This document shows positions 25,800 to 39,619 of a stretch of 64,000 nt of DNA, one piece after another. Source of the DNA: Acinetobacter sp. GSS19 (lineage in GTDB: Bacteria > Pseudomonadota > Gammaproteobacteria > Pseudomonadales > Moraxellaceae); the NCBI RefSeq assembly GCF_028621895.1, contig NZ_CP117520.1, forward strand, positions 2,418,001 through 2,482,000. Reading direction: 5' to 3'. A model generated the notes under the pieces. That model was not told where the DNA came from, did not search any database, and saw only the letters and a list, made by a program, of their open reading frames with translations. Made by a program: the position numbers and the translations under genes. Position 1 is the first letter of the stretch. The number at the start of each line of letters is the position of its first letter.

Positions 25800-25980
25800 G
25801 CTCAAATCTTTCCTCTTCTTTTTTTGAGGTTTTTTCTTCACTTTATAGCCTCGGTTTATTTAAATTTAATGGCAAAGTGACTGAGAGTAACTGCTTTTTT
25901 GTGTTTGTAAAAAATAATCACTAAGCTTCGTTGTATTTCGCAGTATGCTTTTTGCAATTTAAAGCTATAGGATTGAAAAG

Positions 25981-27051
25981 ATGGCGGTGTTTGATCTAGA
26001 TCTGCAACGGCTCCTAGAAAGGAAGCAGGGAAGTGCGCTGCGTCTGTTGGATCAACTGCCCAAAATAGCCCAAACTTCTTTAATTAAAGCACTTGGTTAT
26101 CCTGATTCTTATCCTAAACTTGACCCATTCACCAAATGCTTGCTGGCCATCAAACACAAACAAGGTTATTCAGGTTTGATTGGTGCAGATATTCAGCGTT
26201 CGCGGCAGGAATTTGAAAGTACCATGCAGGCGATTAAATCTGAGGCTACATCTGTGGCCTGGGTAGAAGATTTAAAATTGGATCTACCTAGTGGAACCCT
26301 GTTTGCTCGACATTATCATCCTGCACCACGTAAAAAATTACCTTTAATTGTGTTCTATCATGGGGGTGGGTTTGTGATGGGCGGGATTGAAAGCCATGAT
26401 GAAGTCTGTCGTTTATTAGCAGTGCACGGTAAGGCACAGGTTTTAAGTATTGACTATCCCTTGGCACCTGAGGCCAGCCCTCAGCGAATTGTGCAAAGTT
26501 GCCTCGAAGCCTTGATCTGGATTTATCAGCAGCGCGAACATTTTAAAATTTATAAAAATCGTCTTGCCGTGGCAGGGGACAGTGCGGGAGGTAATTTAGC
26601 CACTGTGGTGGCACAGCAAAGTATTGCACAGGTTTACGCTCCACAAGCTCAGCTTTTACTCTATCCGACAGTTGATTTTAAGAGTCGTCATCGTTCTTTT
26701 TATGCCTATCAGCATGGCCTAATCTTGACTGCAGAGGATGTAGACCAAGTGACTGAATTTTATGTCACGCAGCATCAGCTAAAATTAGATGATCCACTGG
26801 TTTCACCGACCTATGGGCAACTCAAGCAAGTTGCTGCTGCGTTTATCGTAACAGCGGGTCATGACCTTTTACGTGATGAAGCGGAAATCTATCTGCATAA
26901 GCTACGTCAGCAGAGCGTGAATGTAGCGTATCAACATTATCCTGAGCAGAGCCATGGTTTTGCCAATTTAACGCCGGTTTCCCAACGCGCCAAAAAAGAA
27001 CTCATTGAGGTTGCAAAAAAATTCCGACGGTTTTGGGATCAACAACATTAA
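25981..27051 (+). CDS. Alpha/beta hydrolase (HSL-family esterase)
   Basis: A 356-residue esterase/lipase of the hormone-sensitive-lipase family. It has the oxyanion motif HGGG (127-130), the nucleophile elbow GDSAGG (Ser201), and a likely Asp295 and His325 (QSHGF) completing the triad. No signal peptide, so it is cytoplasmic. Such enzymes hydrolyse short-chain esters; the natural substrate is unknown. It is a single gene; an orphan terminator lies about 180 bases upstream and the cyclophilin gene 128 bases downstream on the same strand. Confidence 0.9.
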   Translation: MAVFDLDLQRLLERKQGSALRLLDQLPKIAQTSLIKALGYPDSYPKLDPFTKCLLAIKHKQGYSGLIGADIQRSRQEFESTMQAIKSEATSVAWVEDLKLDLPSGTLFARHYHPAPRKKLPLIVFYHGGGFVMGGIESHDEVCRLLAVHGKAQVLSIDYPLAPEASPQRIVQSCLEALIWIYQQREHFKIYKNRLAVAGDSAGGNLATVVAQQSIAQVYAPQAQLLLYPTVDFKSRHRSFYAYQHGLILTAEDVDQVTEFYVTQHQLKLDDPLVSPTYGQLKQVAAAFIVTAGHDLLRDEAEIYLHKLRQQSVNVAYQHYPEQSHGFANLTPVSQRAKKELIEVAKKFRRFWDQQH

Positions 27052-27179
27052 TCCAAATTTCTTCAGGCTTACCGGAAAACTGGGCTATTTCTCATTTATT
27101 AAGTTAAATGTAGGCAAGTGTTGCCTTGTGATTGATCAGTCATTAATGTGCTGGGTAATTAAAAAAATCGAGATTTAAA

Positions 27180-27746
27180 ATGTTTAAACAGTTTTTGATA
27201 GGTAGTGGATTGGCTGTAGCAAGTATGACGAGTTTTGCAAATACCTTGGTTGAAATGAAAACTACGTTGGGAACCATTGAAATAGAATTGTTTGATGAAA
27301 AAGCACCGATCTCAAGCCAGAATTTTAAAAACTATATTAAGCGTCAATTTTATAATGGCACCATCTTCCACCGCGTTATTCCGGGCTTTATGATCCAAGG
27401 GGGCGGATTTGATACCAAGATGACACAAAAGCAGACACAAGCTCCTATCCGTAATGAGTCAGATAATGGTTTGCTCAACAGCAGAGGAGCTTTAGCAATG
27501 GCGCGAACCAATCAACCTGATTCTGCCACCAGCCAGTTTTTTATTAACGTTGCAAATAATGACAGTCTTAACCCTTCATTTATGCAGGCAGGTTATGCCG
27601 TATTTGGGAAAGTCACAAAAGGAATGGATGTTGTAGACAAAATTGTGAAAGTTCCTACGCAAAACTATGGCATGCACCAGAATGTACCTCGTCAACCCGT
27701 CAAAATTTTAACGATGCGTATTAAAGCTCCAGCTGTCCAAAAATAA
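27180..27746 (+). CDS. Periplasmic peptidyl-prolyl cis-trans isomerase (cyclophilin)
   Basis: Cyclophilin that speeds proline isomerisation during folding of exported proteins. The 188 residues begin with a signal peptide (MFKQFLIGSGLAVASMTSFA) followed by the cyclophilin domain: FHRVIPGFMIQGGGF (about 61-75), ARTNQPDSATSQFFINV (about 103-119) and YAVFGKVTKGMDVVD. The pattern is of the bacterial PpiA/PpiB type; the signal peptide favours a PpiA-like location. It is a single gene immediately before the rRNA operon. Confidence 0.92.
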   Translation: MFKQFLIGSGLAVASMTSFANTLVEMKTTLGTIEIELFDEKAPISSQNFKNYIKRQFYNGTIFHRVIPGFMIQGGGFDTKMTQKQTQAPIRNESDNGLLNSRGALAMARTNQPDSATSQFFINVANNDSLNPSFMQAGYAVFGKVTKGMDVVDKIVKVPTQNYGMHQNVPRQPVKILTMRIKAPAVQK

Positions 27747-27879
27747 ACAAGATAAAAGCAGAAATAATTTATTCATATTTCTGCTTTAAAATTAAAAACT
27801 TATACCTTGAGTAAATGAAAAATTCACCAAATTGGTGCGCAAAATTAGAACACTCAACAAAACAAGGTGTTAAAAGCAC

Positions 27880-27907
27880 TTGCTTGCCTTTGAAATTGCC
27901 CTATAAT
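27880..27907 (+). promoter_or_regulatory. rRNA operon promoter
   Basis: -35 TTGCTT (27880-27885), 16-base spacer, -10 TATAAT (27902-27907), about 270 bases before the 16S start with an AT-rich upstream stretch. The leader to 28174 contains a small hairpin GCCACTT/AAGTGGC (28144-28162) just before 16S, likely part of processing. Confidence 0.8.
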
Positions 27908-28174
27908 GAACTCATCCCGACGCGATTGATACGAAGCTTCACCAAGGGTGAGGTTGTTAAGTATCTTTTTCGTTATTTTCTACTGACGAGGTAGGGAAGA
28001 GATCATTAAGAGATTATGAAGAACAACTTGTGTGGATTTTTACTGGTTGATTGATCGATATATTATCATTGATTGAATTGGTAGAAATTACTCGAAGTTT
28101 ATTTGAGCGAATTTTTAGTCAGTAAGATTAATGAGCCAGATTTGGCCACTTCGAAAAAGTGGCAAATGATTTTA

Positions 28175-29707
<1,533 letters not shown>

Positions 29708-29768
29708 ACGAAAGATTGACGATTAGTAAGAATCCACAACAAGTTGTTCTTCATGACGATGTATCTGA

Positions 29769-29845
<77 letters not shown>

Positions 29846-29883
29846 TGACATACTCATACGATACATTGACTAATGATATAGCT

Positions 29884-29959
29884 GGGGACTTAGCTTAGTT
29901 GGTAGAGCGCCTGCTTTGCACGCAGGAGGTCAGGAGTTCGACTCTCCTAGTCTCCACCA
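29884..29959 (+). tRNA. alaT: tRNA-Ala (anticodon TGC)
   Basis: 76-base cloverleaf: acceptor GGGGACT pairs with AGTCTCC, anticodon loop CTTTGCA with TGC at 29917-29919, T-arm GTTCGACTC, encoded CCA end. Second tRNA of the 16S-23S spacer, 38 bases after tRNA-Ile. Confidence 0.97.
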
Positions 29960-30330
29960 CGTATTTCGGTACGAGGCTAAAGCTAAAGATTGCAGAACTT
30001 AATGAATACGATGATGTTTATTAATTTCTGTGATTTAAGTATCACGGTATTAAGCATGACCTGACGAAGGCGTGTTTATTCATTAACAGATTGGCAAAAT
30101 TGAGTCTAAAATAAATTGTTCACTCAATTCAGAAGACAGTAGCAAGCAATTGTGAATGTTGAATGAAATTGAGAACTAGCAAATTAACTGAATCAAGCGT
30201 TTTGGTATATGAATTTAGATTGAAGCTGTACAGTGCTTAAATGCACGGGCAACAAACTGTGGATTGACTAAGTAATTAGTTAATCTGTCTTGATCCTACT
30301 TGTAGGGATTAACGACTGTTTGGGGTTGTA
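29960..30330 (+). other. Spacer between tRNA-Ala and 23S rRNA
   Basis: 371 bases of AT-rich transcribed spacer without ORF. It should contain the RNase III processing stem sequences flanking 23S; no other gene is seen. Confidence 0.8.
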
Positions 30331-33222
<2,892 letters not shown>

Positions 33223-33392
33223 TACAACACCCAAACAGTTGTTGTATCAAGCTAGATTCATCATAAATACTTGATTTAGTTAAAACTAAAGCTAAAATGA
33301 ACACCTTAAAGTAAGATTCAATACAGCCCAATCTGTTCAAGATTTGGTAACTAAGTGGCATCAAGTAAGACCACTGAAAACCATAACAGTTG

Positions 33393-33508
33393 TGCTGGCG
33401 ACAATAGCAAGAGTGAACCACCTGATCCCTTCCCGAACTCAGAAGTGAAACCTCTTCGCGCTGATGGTAGTGTGGGGTTACCCATGTGAGAGTAAGTCAT
33501 CGCCAGCT
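33393..33508 (+). rRNA. rrf: 5S ribosomal RNA
   Basis: About 116 bases. The ends GCTGGCGA and TCGCCAGC pair as helix I, and the internal CCCGAACTCAGAAGTGAAAC is the conserved 5S loop region. It follows 23S by 170 bases and is followed by the operon terminator. Confidence 0.96.
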
Positions 33509-33518
33509 CATTATTCCT

Positions 33519-33555
33519 AAAAACCCCCCTCAGGTTTTCCTGAGGGGGGTTTTTA
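33519..33555 (+). terminator. rRNA operon terminator
   Basis: AAAAACCCCCCTCAGG - TTTT - CCTGAGGGGGGTTTTT: a long GC-rich perfect hairpin with T-run, 10 bases after 5S. Confidence 0.95.
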
Positions 33556-33646
33556 CTTTGCAGCGGAAAGTTAATAGATCATTACAATGAAAATAAAAGG
33601 AGAAAGGTAAAATAGGAGCTCATAAAAATTATAAGGAGATAAGAAG

Positions 33647-34234
33647 ATGGCTTTTGCTATAAGTCGGAAGGATATAGACAGATTAAAGTCGGTATCTTAT
33701 GAGGAAATACGTGCGACTCTGAAATCAGGTGATCTGATTTTTGCCTCAGGTGATTACTTGGTATCCAAAGCAATTCAAAAGGTGACCCATAGTCCCTGGA
33801 GTCATGTAGCGATTATTATTAGAGTTGAGGAAATTGACCGAATTTTACTCCTTGAAAGCGTTGAAGATATGGGGGTAAGAATCGTTCCCTTATCTAAATA
33901 TTTACATACATATGAAAATAATAGGCCTTATAAAGGCAAAATCATTGTGGCACGTTTAAACGTTAATCAAGCTATTAATATCGCGAAATTATCAAGTTTT
34001 GGTATTGATGAGCTGACGAAGCCATACGATCGTGATGAAATTTCAAGAATTCTAGCGAGGGTGGCATTAGATAAAGGTAAGAAAAAAGTAGATGGTGAAT
34101 ATATATGCTCCGAACTGGTATATGAGTGTTTTTTACAGACCGGTATTGAATTTAAGTATAATCATCTAGGATTTATTAGTCCTCAGGATATTTGGCTCGA
34201 TTCGAGAATAGAGCTTTTTGAGCGAATTTTATAA
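33647..34234 (+). CDS. YiiX-type permuted NlpC/P60-like hydrolase
   Basis: A 195-residue protein with the pattern of the YiiX/YebB-like permuted papain-fold (NlpC/P60 relative) enzymes: LKSGDLIFASGDYLVSKAIQ, then SPWSHVAIII with the catalytic histidine (His53), and near the C-terminus EYICSELVYE with the likely nucleophile Cys154. Family members are thought to be amidases or lipid-linked hydrolases; the substrate is not known. No signal peptide is seen. The gene is more AT-rich than its neighbours and has AAGGAGAT before the start. It lies just downstream of the rRNA operon, a frequent site for accessory genes. Confidence 0.8.
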   Translation: MAFAISRKDIDRLKSVSYEEIRATLKSGDLIFASGDYLVSKAIQKVTHSPWSHVAIIIRVEEIDRILLLESVEDMGVRIVPLSKYLHTYENNRPYKGKIIVARLNVNQAINIAKLSSFGIDELTKPYDRDEISRILARVALDKGKKKVDGEYICSELVYECFLQTGIEFKYNHLGFISPQDIWLDSRIELFERIL

Positions 34235-34383
34235 ACTCAACAAAAACTTATGTCCTTTGTGATTAACGCATTGTGCATTACGGAGAGCAGTATTATTTTA
34301 CTATGGATTTTCTAAGACTTTATTTTGCGATTGTTTCGGTAAACTCCAGTGGTTCTTTAGCTAAAAAATGAGGTCATTTCATT

Positions 34384-34695
34384 ATGCAAATTCATTCTTT
34401 TTCTCTCCTGTCTGAAGAGGATGAAGAACTCCATCTTCCTGAGCTCGTCTATTGGGCATCATTAGGGGATCTTGAACGTGTGGCACAGCTCTTATCTCAA
34501 GGGGTGGATCCGAACCAGATAGATGATGAAGGCTATAGTGCATTACAGGCAGCTGCTGAAAATGATTCTCTGGATGTGGTAAAGCTGTTGATTGGTAAAG
34601 GCGCAGATATAAATTATAAAAGACAATATACAGCACTCGAGCTGGCAAAAATGGCGGGTAATACAGAAGTTATTGAATATCTACAAAGTTTATAA
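34384..34695 (+). CDS. Small ankyrin-repeat protein
   Basis: A 103-residue protein with about two to three ankyrin repeats: LVYWASLGDLERVAQLLSQG, the repeat GYSALQAAAENDSLDVVKLL, and a degenerate last one (ALELAKMAGNTEVIEYLQ). Ankyrin repeats bind other proteins; no enzyme domain is present. Start ATG has no strong ribosome-binding site. It sits between the YiiX-like gene and cysK on the same strand with gaps of about 150 and 170 bases, so cotranscription is uncertain. Partner and role are unknown. Confidence 0.82.
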   Translation: MQIHSFSLLSEEDEELHLPELVYWASLGDLERVAQLLSQGVDPNQIDDEGYSALQAAAENDSLDVVKLLIGKGADINYKRQYTALELAKMAGNTEVIEYLQSL

Positions 34696-34862
34696 AACTG
34701 AAATTGGTCATGATCAATATTCATTGGGTCTTTTAGCTTAAGCATTATTTCTGGATTACTTGTGAAATTTTCAGATGAAGTCTTATCGTGTTGAGTGAAG
34801 CAGATCCCTGCAATCTGCTTATAATGAGAATAATTCTATATGAAGTCGAATAAGGATATAAC

Positions 34863-35861
34863 ATGTCAACTGATGCACAATTTCCAACACCACCTAATTT
34901 AGGCATTGCCGTTTATTCAAATAATGCAGAAGCGATTGGCAATACCCCACTGGTTCGTCTGAACCGTATTATTCAGAGTGGGGCAACTGTCTTGGCAAAA
35001 GTAGAGAGCCGTAATCCAGCCTTTTCAGTGAAATGCCGTGTCGGTGCAGCGTTAGTTGCTGATGCGGAAAAGCGGGGTGTACTTAAGCCGGGTATGCATA
35101 TTGTTGAACCTACCAGTGGGAATACAGGGATCGCTTTGGCTTTTGTTGCGGCTGCGAAAGGATATCCGATTACCTTGACGATGCCGGCCAGTATGAGCCT
35201 GGAACGTCGTAAAGTGCTCAAGGCATTAGGGGCTAATCTGGTGCTGACCGAACCTGCAAAGGGGATGAAAGGGGCTGTGGATGAAGCAGTGCGGTTAGCG
35301 ACAGAACAACCGGATGTGTATTTCTTGCCGCAGCAGTTTGAAAATCCAGCGAATCCGCAAATTCATCAGGAGACTACAGGACCAGAGATCTGGCAGGCGA
35401 CTGCTGGAAAAGTCGATATTTTGGTTTCGGGTGTGGGTACAGGCGGAACGATTACAGGGATTTCACGCTATTTTGAGCAGAACCAGAATCAACCTATTTA
35501 TTCTGTCGCAGTTGAACCAGCAGAATCTCCAATCATCACTCAGACTCGAACAGGTGAATCGATCACGCCTGCAGCACATAAAATTCAGGGCATTGGGGCA
35601 AACTTTATTCCTAAAAACCTGGATTTAAGCATTGTGGATGAAGTTCTGCCGGTGAGCAGTGATGAAGCCATTCAATGGGCAAGAAAATGTGCGACACAAG
35701 AAGGCATTCTAGTGGGAATTTCTTGTGGGGCCGCGTTGGCCGCAGCGGCAAAAGTTGCTGAACGTCCAGAGAATGCGGGTAAAACGATTGTTGTGATCTT
35801 GCCGGATAGTGGTGAACGTTATCTGTCATCCGTGTTGTTTGAAGGCTTATTTGAAGAATAA
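34863..35861 (+). CDS. cysK: Cysteine synthase A (O-acetylserine sulfhydrylase)
   Basis: PLP enzyme that makes cysteine from O-acetylserine and sulfide. The 332 residues contain [11 protein letters not shown], the PLP lysine in FSVKCRVG (Lys57), the substrate loop PTSGNTG (83-89) and the phosphate-binding GTGGT (192-196). Length and motifs fit CysK rather than cystathionine beta-synthase. Start ATG follows AAGGATAT at normal spacing. It has no sulfur-gene neighbours and looks like a single gene. Confidence 0.94.
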   Translation: MSTDAQFPTPPNLGIAVYSNNAEAIGNTPLVRLNRIIQSGATVLAKVESRNPAFSVKCRVGAALVADAEKRGVLKPGMHIVEPTSGNTGIALAFVAAAKGYPITLTMPASMSLERRKVLKALGANLVLTEPAKGMKGAVDEAVRLATEQPDVYFLPQQFENPANPQIHQETTGPEIWQATAGKVDILVSGVGTGGTITGISRYFEQNQNQPIYSVAVEPAESPIITQTRTGESITPAAHKIQGIGANFIPKNLDLSIVDEVLPVSSDEAIQWARKCATQEGILVGISCGAALAAAAKVAERPENAGKTIVVILPDSGERYLSSVLFEGLFEE

Positions 35862-35924
35862 GTCTGCTATTTTTTCGTGGAATCCCTTTTAAGGTCGGGG
35901 TTCCACGATTTATCTTTCAATCAT

Positions 35925-36452
35925 TTATAAAGCTTGTTTGAGTATTTTCTGTTTCTCTTGCACGGAACGTGCATATTTTTTTCCCTTATGTCGCGTCCAG
36001 AAACTATTTTCATATGCAGTCGGGCCAACATTATAATAGGCCAAGGCTTTTTTCCAGCTCCCTGCAGCTTGATTATAACTGGCTAAAATATAGGTGCCAC
36101 AGCGCACATTAGTATATTCATCAAATAAATCCCCCGGACATTTTTCTTGCCAGTAGCGTGGAACGACTTGAGTCAAGCCTACTGCCCCTGCAGATGACAC
36201 GACATAATTTCGATAGCTCGATTCCTGTTGGATCAGTGCAGCCATGAGCAATGGATCAACCTCATATTGATCAGCATGCTGCACAATCAGTGGAGCGACG
36301 CGACGGGCTGTATTAGATTCAACAGCATAGGCCCTTTCAATCCCAGAGGCGAGTTTTGCTGAACGTTGTGCAACTGATCCCCCACCTAAACTCGAGCAGC
36401 CAGCAATCAGCAGAGTAGAAAGAGAGAGTATTAAAATAGGTAAATTTTTCAT
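35925..36452 (-). CDS. Lytic transglycosylase lipoprotein (SLT domain)
   Basis: A 175-residue lipoprotein with a soluble-lytic-transglycosylase domain of the goose-lysozyme-like fold. The N-terminal signal ends in the lipobox LIAGC (Cys19). The catalytic glutamate is in ALIQQESSYR (Glu77), followed by SSAGAVGLTQVVPRYW and a C-terminal AYYNVGPTAY motif, all typical of family 1 transglycosylases. A longer frame starts at a TTG 24 bases earlier, but the ATG at 36452 gives a proper lipoprotein signal. It is convergent with cysK; outer-membrane attachment is inferred. Confidence 0.9.
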   Translation of the reverse strand: MKNLPILILSLSTLLIAGCSSLGGGSVAQRSAKLASGIERAYAVESNTARRVAPLIVQHADQYEVDPLLMAALIQQESSYRNYVVSSAGAVGLTQVVPRYWQEKCPGDLFDEYTNVRCGTYILASYNQAAGSWKKALAYYNVGPTAYENSFWTRHKGKKYARSVQEKQKILKQAL

Positions 36453-36593
36453 TTTAGTTGGATCACAGATAATCAAAGAAGCAAAAAATATTAAAAAGCA
36501 TGAAGCATAAGGATGGTAAGAACTGTAACTCAGTGCGTCAAGTAAGCATGTTGGAGCAATATGTAGGTGAAAAAGATTATGAATGATAAAAGA

Positions 36594-36622
36594 AAAGCCC
36601 AGTCATCCTAACCGGGCTTTTC
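36594..36622 (-). terminator. Orphan terminator, candidate 3' end of a small RNA
   Basis: Minus strand: AAAAGCCC and GGGCTTTT arms, then CTTTT. No minus-strand gene ends here; it is 190 bases downstream of the previous terminator, so the interval may encode a small RNA (see 36623-36811). Confidence 0.7.
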
Positions 36623-36811
36623 TGTATGGGGTTCAAGTCGTTCACTATCGTCAACGATTCGCTTCCTGCATTTTTTATTATTTGACGAGACATCCTGTCT
36701 CTGTATGTCTCTATCATAAGTAGAATTGTGGGCGTAGGATATTCGACAATTGCGGCGATTGTTGTAGGCTGTAACGTACAAGCAAACGGTCTTTCACCAT
36801 CAACAAGCATT
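36623..36811 (-). ncRNA. Candidate small RNA gene between two terminators
   Basis: A 190-base stretch bounded upstream by the terminator of the outer-membrane gene and downstream by an orphan terminator. On the minus strand there is a -10-like TATGAT near 36715, followed by GAGACAT/ATGTCTC arms that form a hairpin, then a less structured segment before the terminator. A 77-codon frame covers it but looks non-coding. No family match is recognised; expression is inferred only. Confidence 0.35.
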
Positions 36812-36843
36812 AAAAAAGCTGAATATCCTGATTCAGCTTTTTT
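36812..36843. terminator. Terminator after the outer-membrane protein gene
   Basis: AAAAAAGCTGAAT - ATCCTG - ATTCAGCTTTTTT, perfect, T-run on both strands, 15 bases after the stop codon of the minus-strand gene. Confidence 0.92.
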
Positions 36844-36858
36844 GTCTGTAGCAGTAAT

Positions 36859-37554
36859 TTAGAAATGGGCATCTAAACCGATATATGGTCCTTTGAATTC
36901 AAACTTACGTTCATTGTTGCTGTTTTTATCCATTTCAATATTTAGGGCTCGATAGCCCACTTTAGCACCTAGATCGACCAAAAGATTGTCGACAAAGTTG
37001 TATTTAATTTCCGCCTGGGTATCTGAGATGCGGGTATCGTCATAATCCGTGAGCAGAGTTTCACTGCTGATACTCCAGCCGGTAAATGGAAGTTTAGCGG
37101 TCACTGAGCCGTATAACATTGGATAGGTTTCATCAATTTTACTTTGAGTAAGGCCATTGACTGTAATATCCGCATTGATTTGTTTCGCAGCGATACCAAG
37201 ATCTGCGCTCACGACATTATCGAGTAATTCGTAGTAAAGAATGTAGTCAGCATTTTCCATTTGAATGTCATAGACAGGTGTATTGGCAATCTGCTGTTCA
37301 GTCTGGTTATCGATTTTGCTATAACGCAATTTGACATTGGGTAATAATGGAACAGGGTGTTCAATGGCCAGCGTCACTTGTGCTGAACCTTTTTGATCTA
37401 AGGAGAGATCACTTTGGCTTTGTGGGGCCATATTGGCATCGCCTTCTGTATACCAGTAGTCAACGCTGCCTTTGACGGCCACAAGATCGGCTTGAGCTAA
37501 AGAACTGCAACTAAGGAGGGCTGCGATGCTGAGGAAAGTCCATGTTTTATGCAT
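36859..37554 (-). CDS. TIGR04219-family outer membrane beta-barrel protein
   Basis: A 231-residue exported protein with signal peptide (MHKTWTFLSIAALLSCSSLAQA, split here as about 1-22) and alternating-pattern beta strands ending in GPYIGLDAHF with a terminal phenylalanine, the usual outer-membrane barrel signal. The opening DLVAVKGSVDYWYTEGDANM and the closing strand resemble the TIGR04219 family of small barrels found in Acinetobacter and relatives; their function is unknown. It is a single gene with a good terminator. Confidence 0.85.
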   Translation of the reverse strand: MHKTWTFLSIAALLSCSSLAQADLVAVKGSVDYWYTEGDANMAPQSQSDLSLDQKGSAQVTLAIEHPVPLLPNVKLRYSKIDNQTEQQIANTPVYDIQMENADYILYYELLDNVVSADLGIAAKQINADITVNGLTQSKIDETYPMLYGSVTAKLPFTGWSISSETLLTDYDDTRISDTQAEIKYNFVDNLLVDLGAKVGYRALNIEMDKNSNNERKFEFKGPYIGLDAHF

Positions 37555-37681
37555 TGATATGACTCCAAAAAGAATCTTATAGTGAAAAATAAATTGACGT
37601 TATCGATATAAATGAGCGCATCATATAGTAATTATGTCGATTTTTCAGGCATCGAAAGAAATAATCTGTTGAGGAATGGCA

Positions 37682-39127
37682 ATGAGCAGTCGCAGCGAAA
37701 TGGTTCTGGATTATCCCTTGTATGTGGCCGGGAAAGCTTGTGAAACCGGAAAATGGCTAGAAGTAGAAGATAAGTTTAGTGGTCAGACATTTGCACGTGT
37801 TGCATTGGCCAACTCGGTGGTGTTAGAGCAAGCGATGAGTGCTGCCGTTCAGGCAGAAGCGGCTATGGCAGCCTTAAAGCCATTCCAGAAACAGCAAATC
37901 TTGTTGCATTGTGTGCAGCGTTTTCAGCAATTGCGAGGTGAACTGACCGATATTCTGGTGCAGGAAGGCGGTAAGCCGCGACTGGCAGCTGCAGCCGAGG
38001 TTGAACGTCTGATCAATACATTTCAGCTGGCTGCGGATGCTGTGACTCAACTTGATGATGGCCGGATGATTCCGTTGGCTGTGACACCCGCCGCAGCTGC
38101 TTATCGGGGCATGGTCAAGCATGTGCCGATCGGTGCGGTTTCCTTGATTAGTCCGTTTAATTTCCCGCTGAATTTAACTGCGCATAAAATTGCACCGGCA
38201 ATTGCAGCAGGTTGTCCTTTTGTACTGAAGCCGGCAAGTCTTACTCCACTGTCAGCGCTTAAAATTGCCCAGATTCTGGCGGAAACCGATCTTCCAAAAG
38301 GCGCTTTTTCGATTTTGCCTTGTGAGCGCCAGGATGCTGATGTCTTGGTGACAGATGAACGTTTCAAGCTGTTGAGTTTTACTGGTTCTGATATCGTGGG
38401 CTGGGATATGAAAGCCCGTGCAGGCCGTAAAAAGGTCACTCTGGAACTTGGAGGCAATGCGGCAGTGATGATTGAACCCGATACGGAAATTAGTGATGCG
38501 CTGATTGATCGATTGATTGCGGCAGCTTATGGCCATGCGGGTCAGGTCTGTATCAGTGTACAGCGCATCTTGGTGCATGCCGATATTTACAGCGAAGTGA
38601 AAAAGAAACTGGTCGCAAAACTGAAGAAAATTCAGGCCACAGATCCAAACTTAACCACAACCTTGGTGGGGCCGATGATTAAGGCCTCGGAAGCATTACG
38701 TTTGAAACAATGGGTCGATCAGGCCGAACAGCAAGGTGCAAAAATCTTGGCAGGTGGCAAGCTGCAGGGTGTGCTGTTTGATCCGACCTTGTTGGAAAAA
38801 GTCGATCCAAGTTTGGATGTGTACCAGAATGAAGTGTTTGGTCCTGTTGCGATTCTGGAGAAGTACAAAAAGTTTGAGCAGGGCATTGCACGGATCAATG
38901 CCAGCCGTTTTGGTTTACAGGCCGGTGTCTATACGCAGAGTCTGGAAAAAATGCTGTATGCCTGGGATCATTTACAGGTCGGTGGTGTAATTATCAATGA
39001 TGTGCCAACGTTCCGTGTTGATAATATGCCGTATGGCGGTGTAAAAGATTCAGGCTTGGGACGTGAAGGGATCCAGTCAGTGATTCGTGATATGCAAGAG
39101 GAGCGGGTTTTGGCAATTAAATACTAA
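37682..39127 (+). CDS. Aldehyde dehydrogenase family protein
   Basis: NAD(P)-dependent aldehyde dehydrogenase of about 481 residues. It shows the N-terminal cofactor fold, the NAD-binding segment SPFNFPLNLTAHKIAPAI, the general base in VTLELGGNA, and the nucleophile cysteine in GHAGQVCISVQR, followed by EVFGPV. Such sequences include glyceraldehyde-3-phosphate (non-phosphorylating), lactaldehyde and succinate-semialdehyde types; the substrate cannot be assigned. Two ATG codons occur; GAGGA at 37671-37675 is well spaced for the one at 37682. It is a single gene. Confidence 0.9.
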   Translation: MSSRSEMVLDYPLYVAGKACETGKWLEVEDKFSGQTFARVALANSVVLEQAMSAAVQAEAAMAALKPFQKQQILLHCVQRFQQLRGELTDILVQEGGKPRLAAAAEVERLINTFQLAADAVTQLDDGRMIPLAVTPAAAAYRGMVKHVPIGAVSLISPFNFPLNLTAHKIAPAIAAGCPFVLKPASLTPLSALKIAQILAETDLPKGAFSILPCERQDADVLVTDERFKLLSFTGSDIVGWDMKARAGRKKVTLELGGNAAVMIEPDTEISDALIDRLIAAAYGHAGQVCISVQRILVHADIYSEVKKKLVAKLKKIQATDPNLTTTLVGPMIKASEALRLKQWVDQAEQQGAKILAGGKLQGVLFDPTLLEKVDPSLDVYQNEVFGPVAILEKYKKFEQGIARINASRFGLQAGVYTQSLEKMLYAWDHLQVGGVIINDVPTFRVDNMPYGGVKDSGLGREGIQSVIRDMQEERVLAIKY

Positions 39128-39619
39128 GCTGTAGGAATACAAGTAAAACCTGCCCGTTTAGATTGTTCAGTTTAAATTAAAAACCTGGAAAACCCTTGAG
39201 AGATCTCGCTGATGGATTGTTGATCTGATCTATCGGCTTATCTCTTTTTGCGCGATAAATTGGTGAAGGAGGATTATTCAATTTAATTAAACAGTCGAAT
39301 GAGTTTTAGTCAGCTATCGAAACTAATCACAAATTGACCATTTGATAAAAATAAAGTGCTATAACGTCGAAAAAGACAGGAGAAATTACAGAAAAATTTA
39401 TAAAAAACGGGTATTGTGCACGCATTAAAGAAGCAAAATTGATCGATTGGCTTTAAGCAAGCATTCATCAAGGCTGCTGGTTTGTTATTTAGAGTGCTGC
39501 GCCCAAAAGGTGTGATCTAACTGCGAACATTCAAGATTGATTTAAAGTGCACTTTGCTGGCTTGCAGCATAACAATAACAATCCTGCGCAGGTAAAGTGA
39601 CCTAAGGTTTAGGTGTTCT
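39128..39619. other. Non-coding gap upstream of the NSS transporter
   Basis: 492 bases without a credible ORF. A 12-base perfect palindrome AAAGTGCACTTT is at 39544-39555, about 65 bases before the transporter start, and could be an operator. No clear promoter pair was fixed by eye. Confidence 0.45.

Noticed and set aside
36577..36810. 77-codon frame on the minus strand
   Set aside because: It runs through a terminator, has no protein-like composition or ribosome-binding site, and fits better as a small-RNA region.
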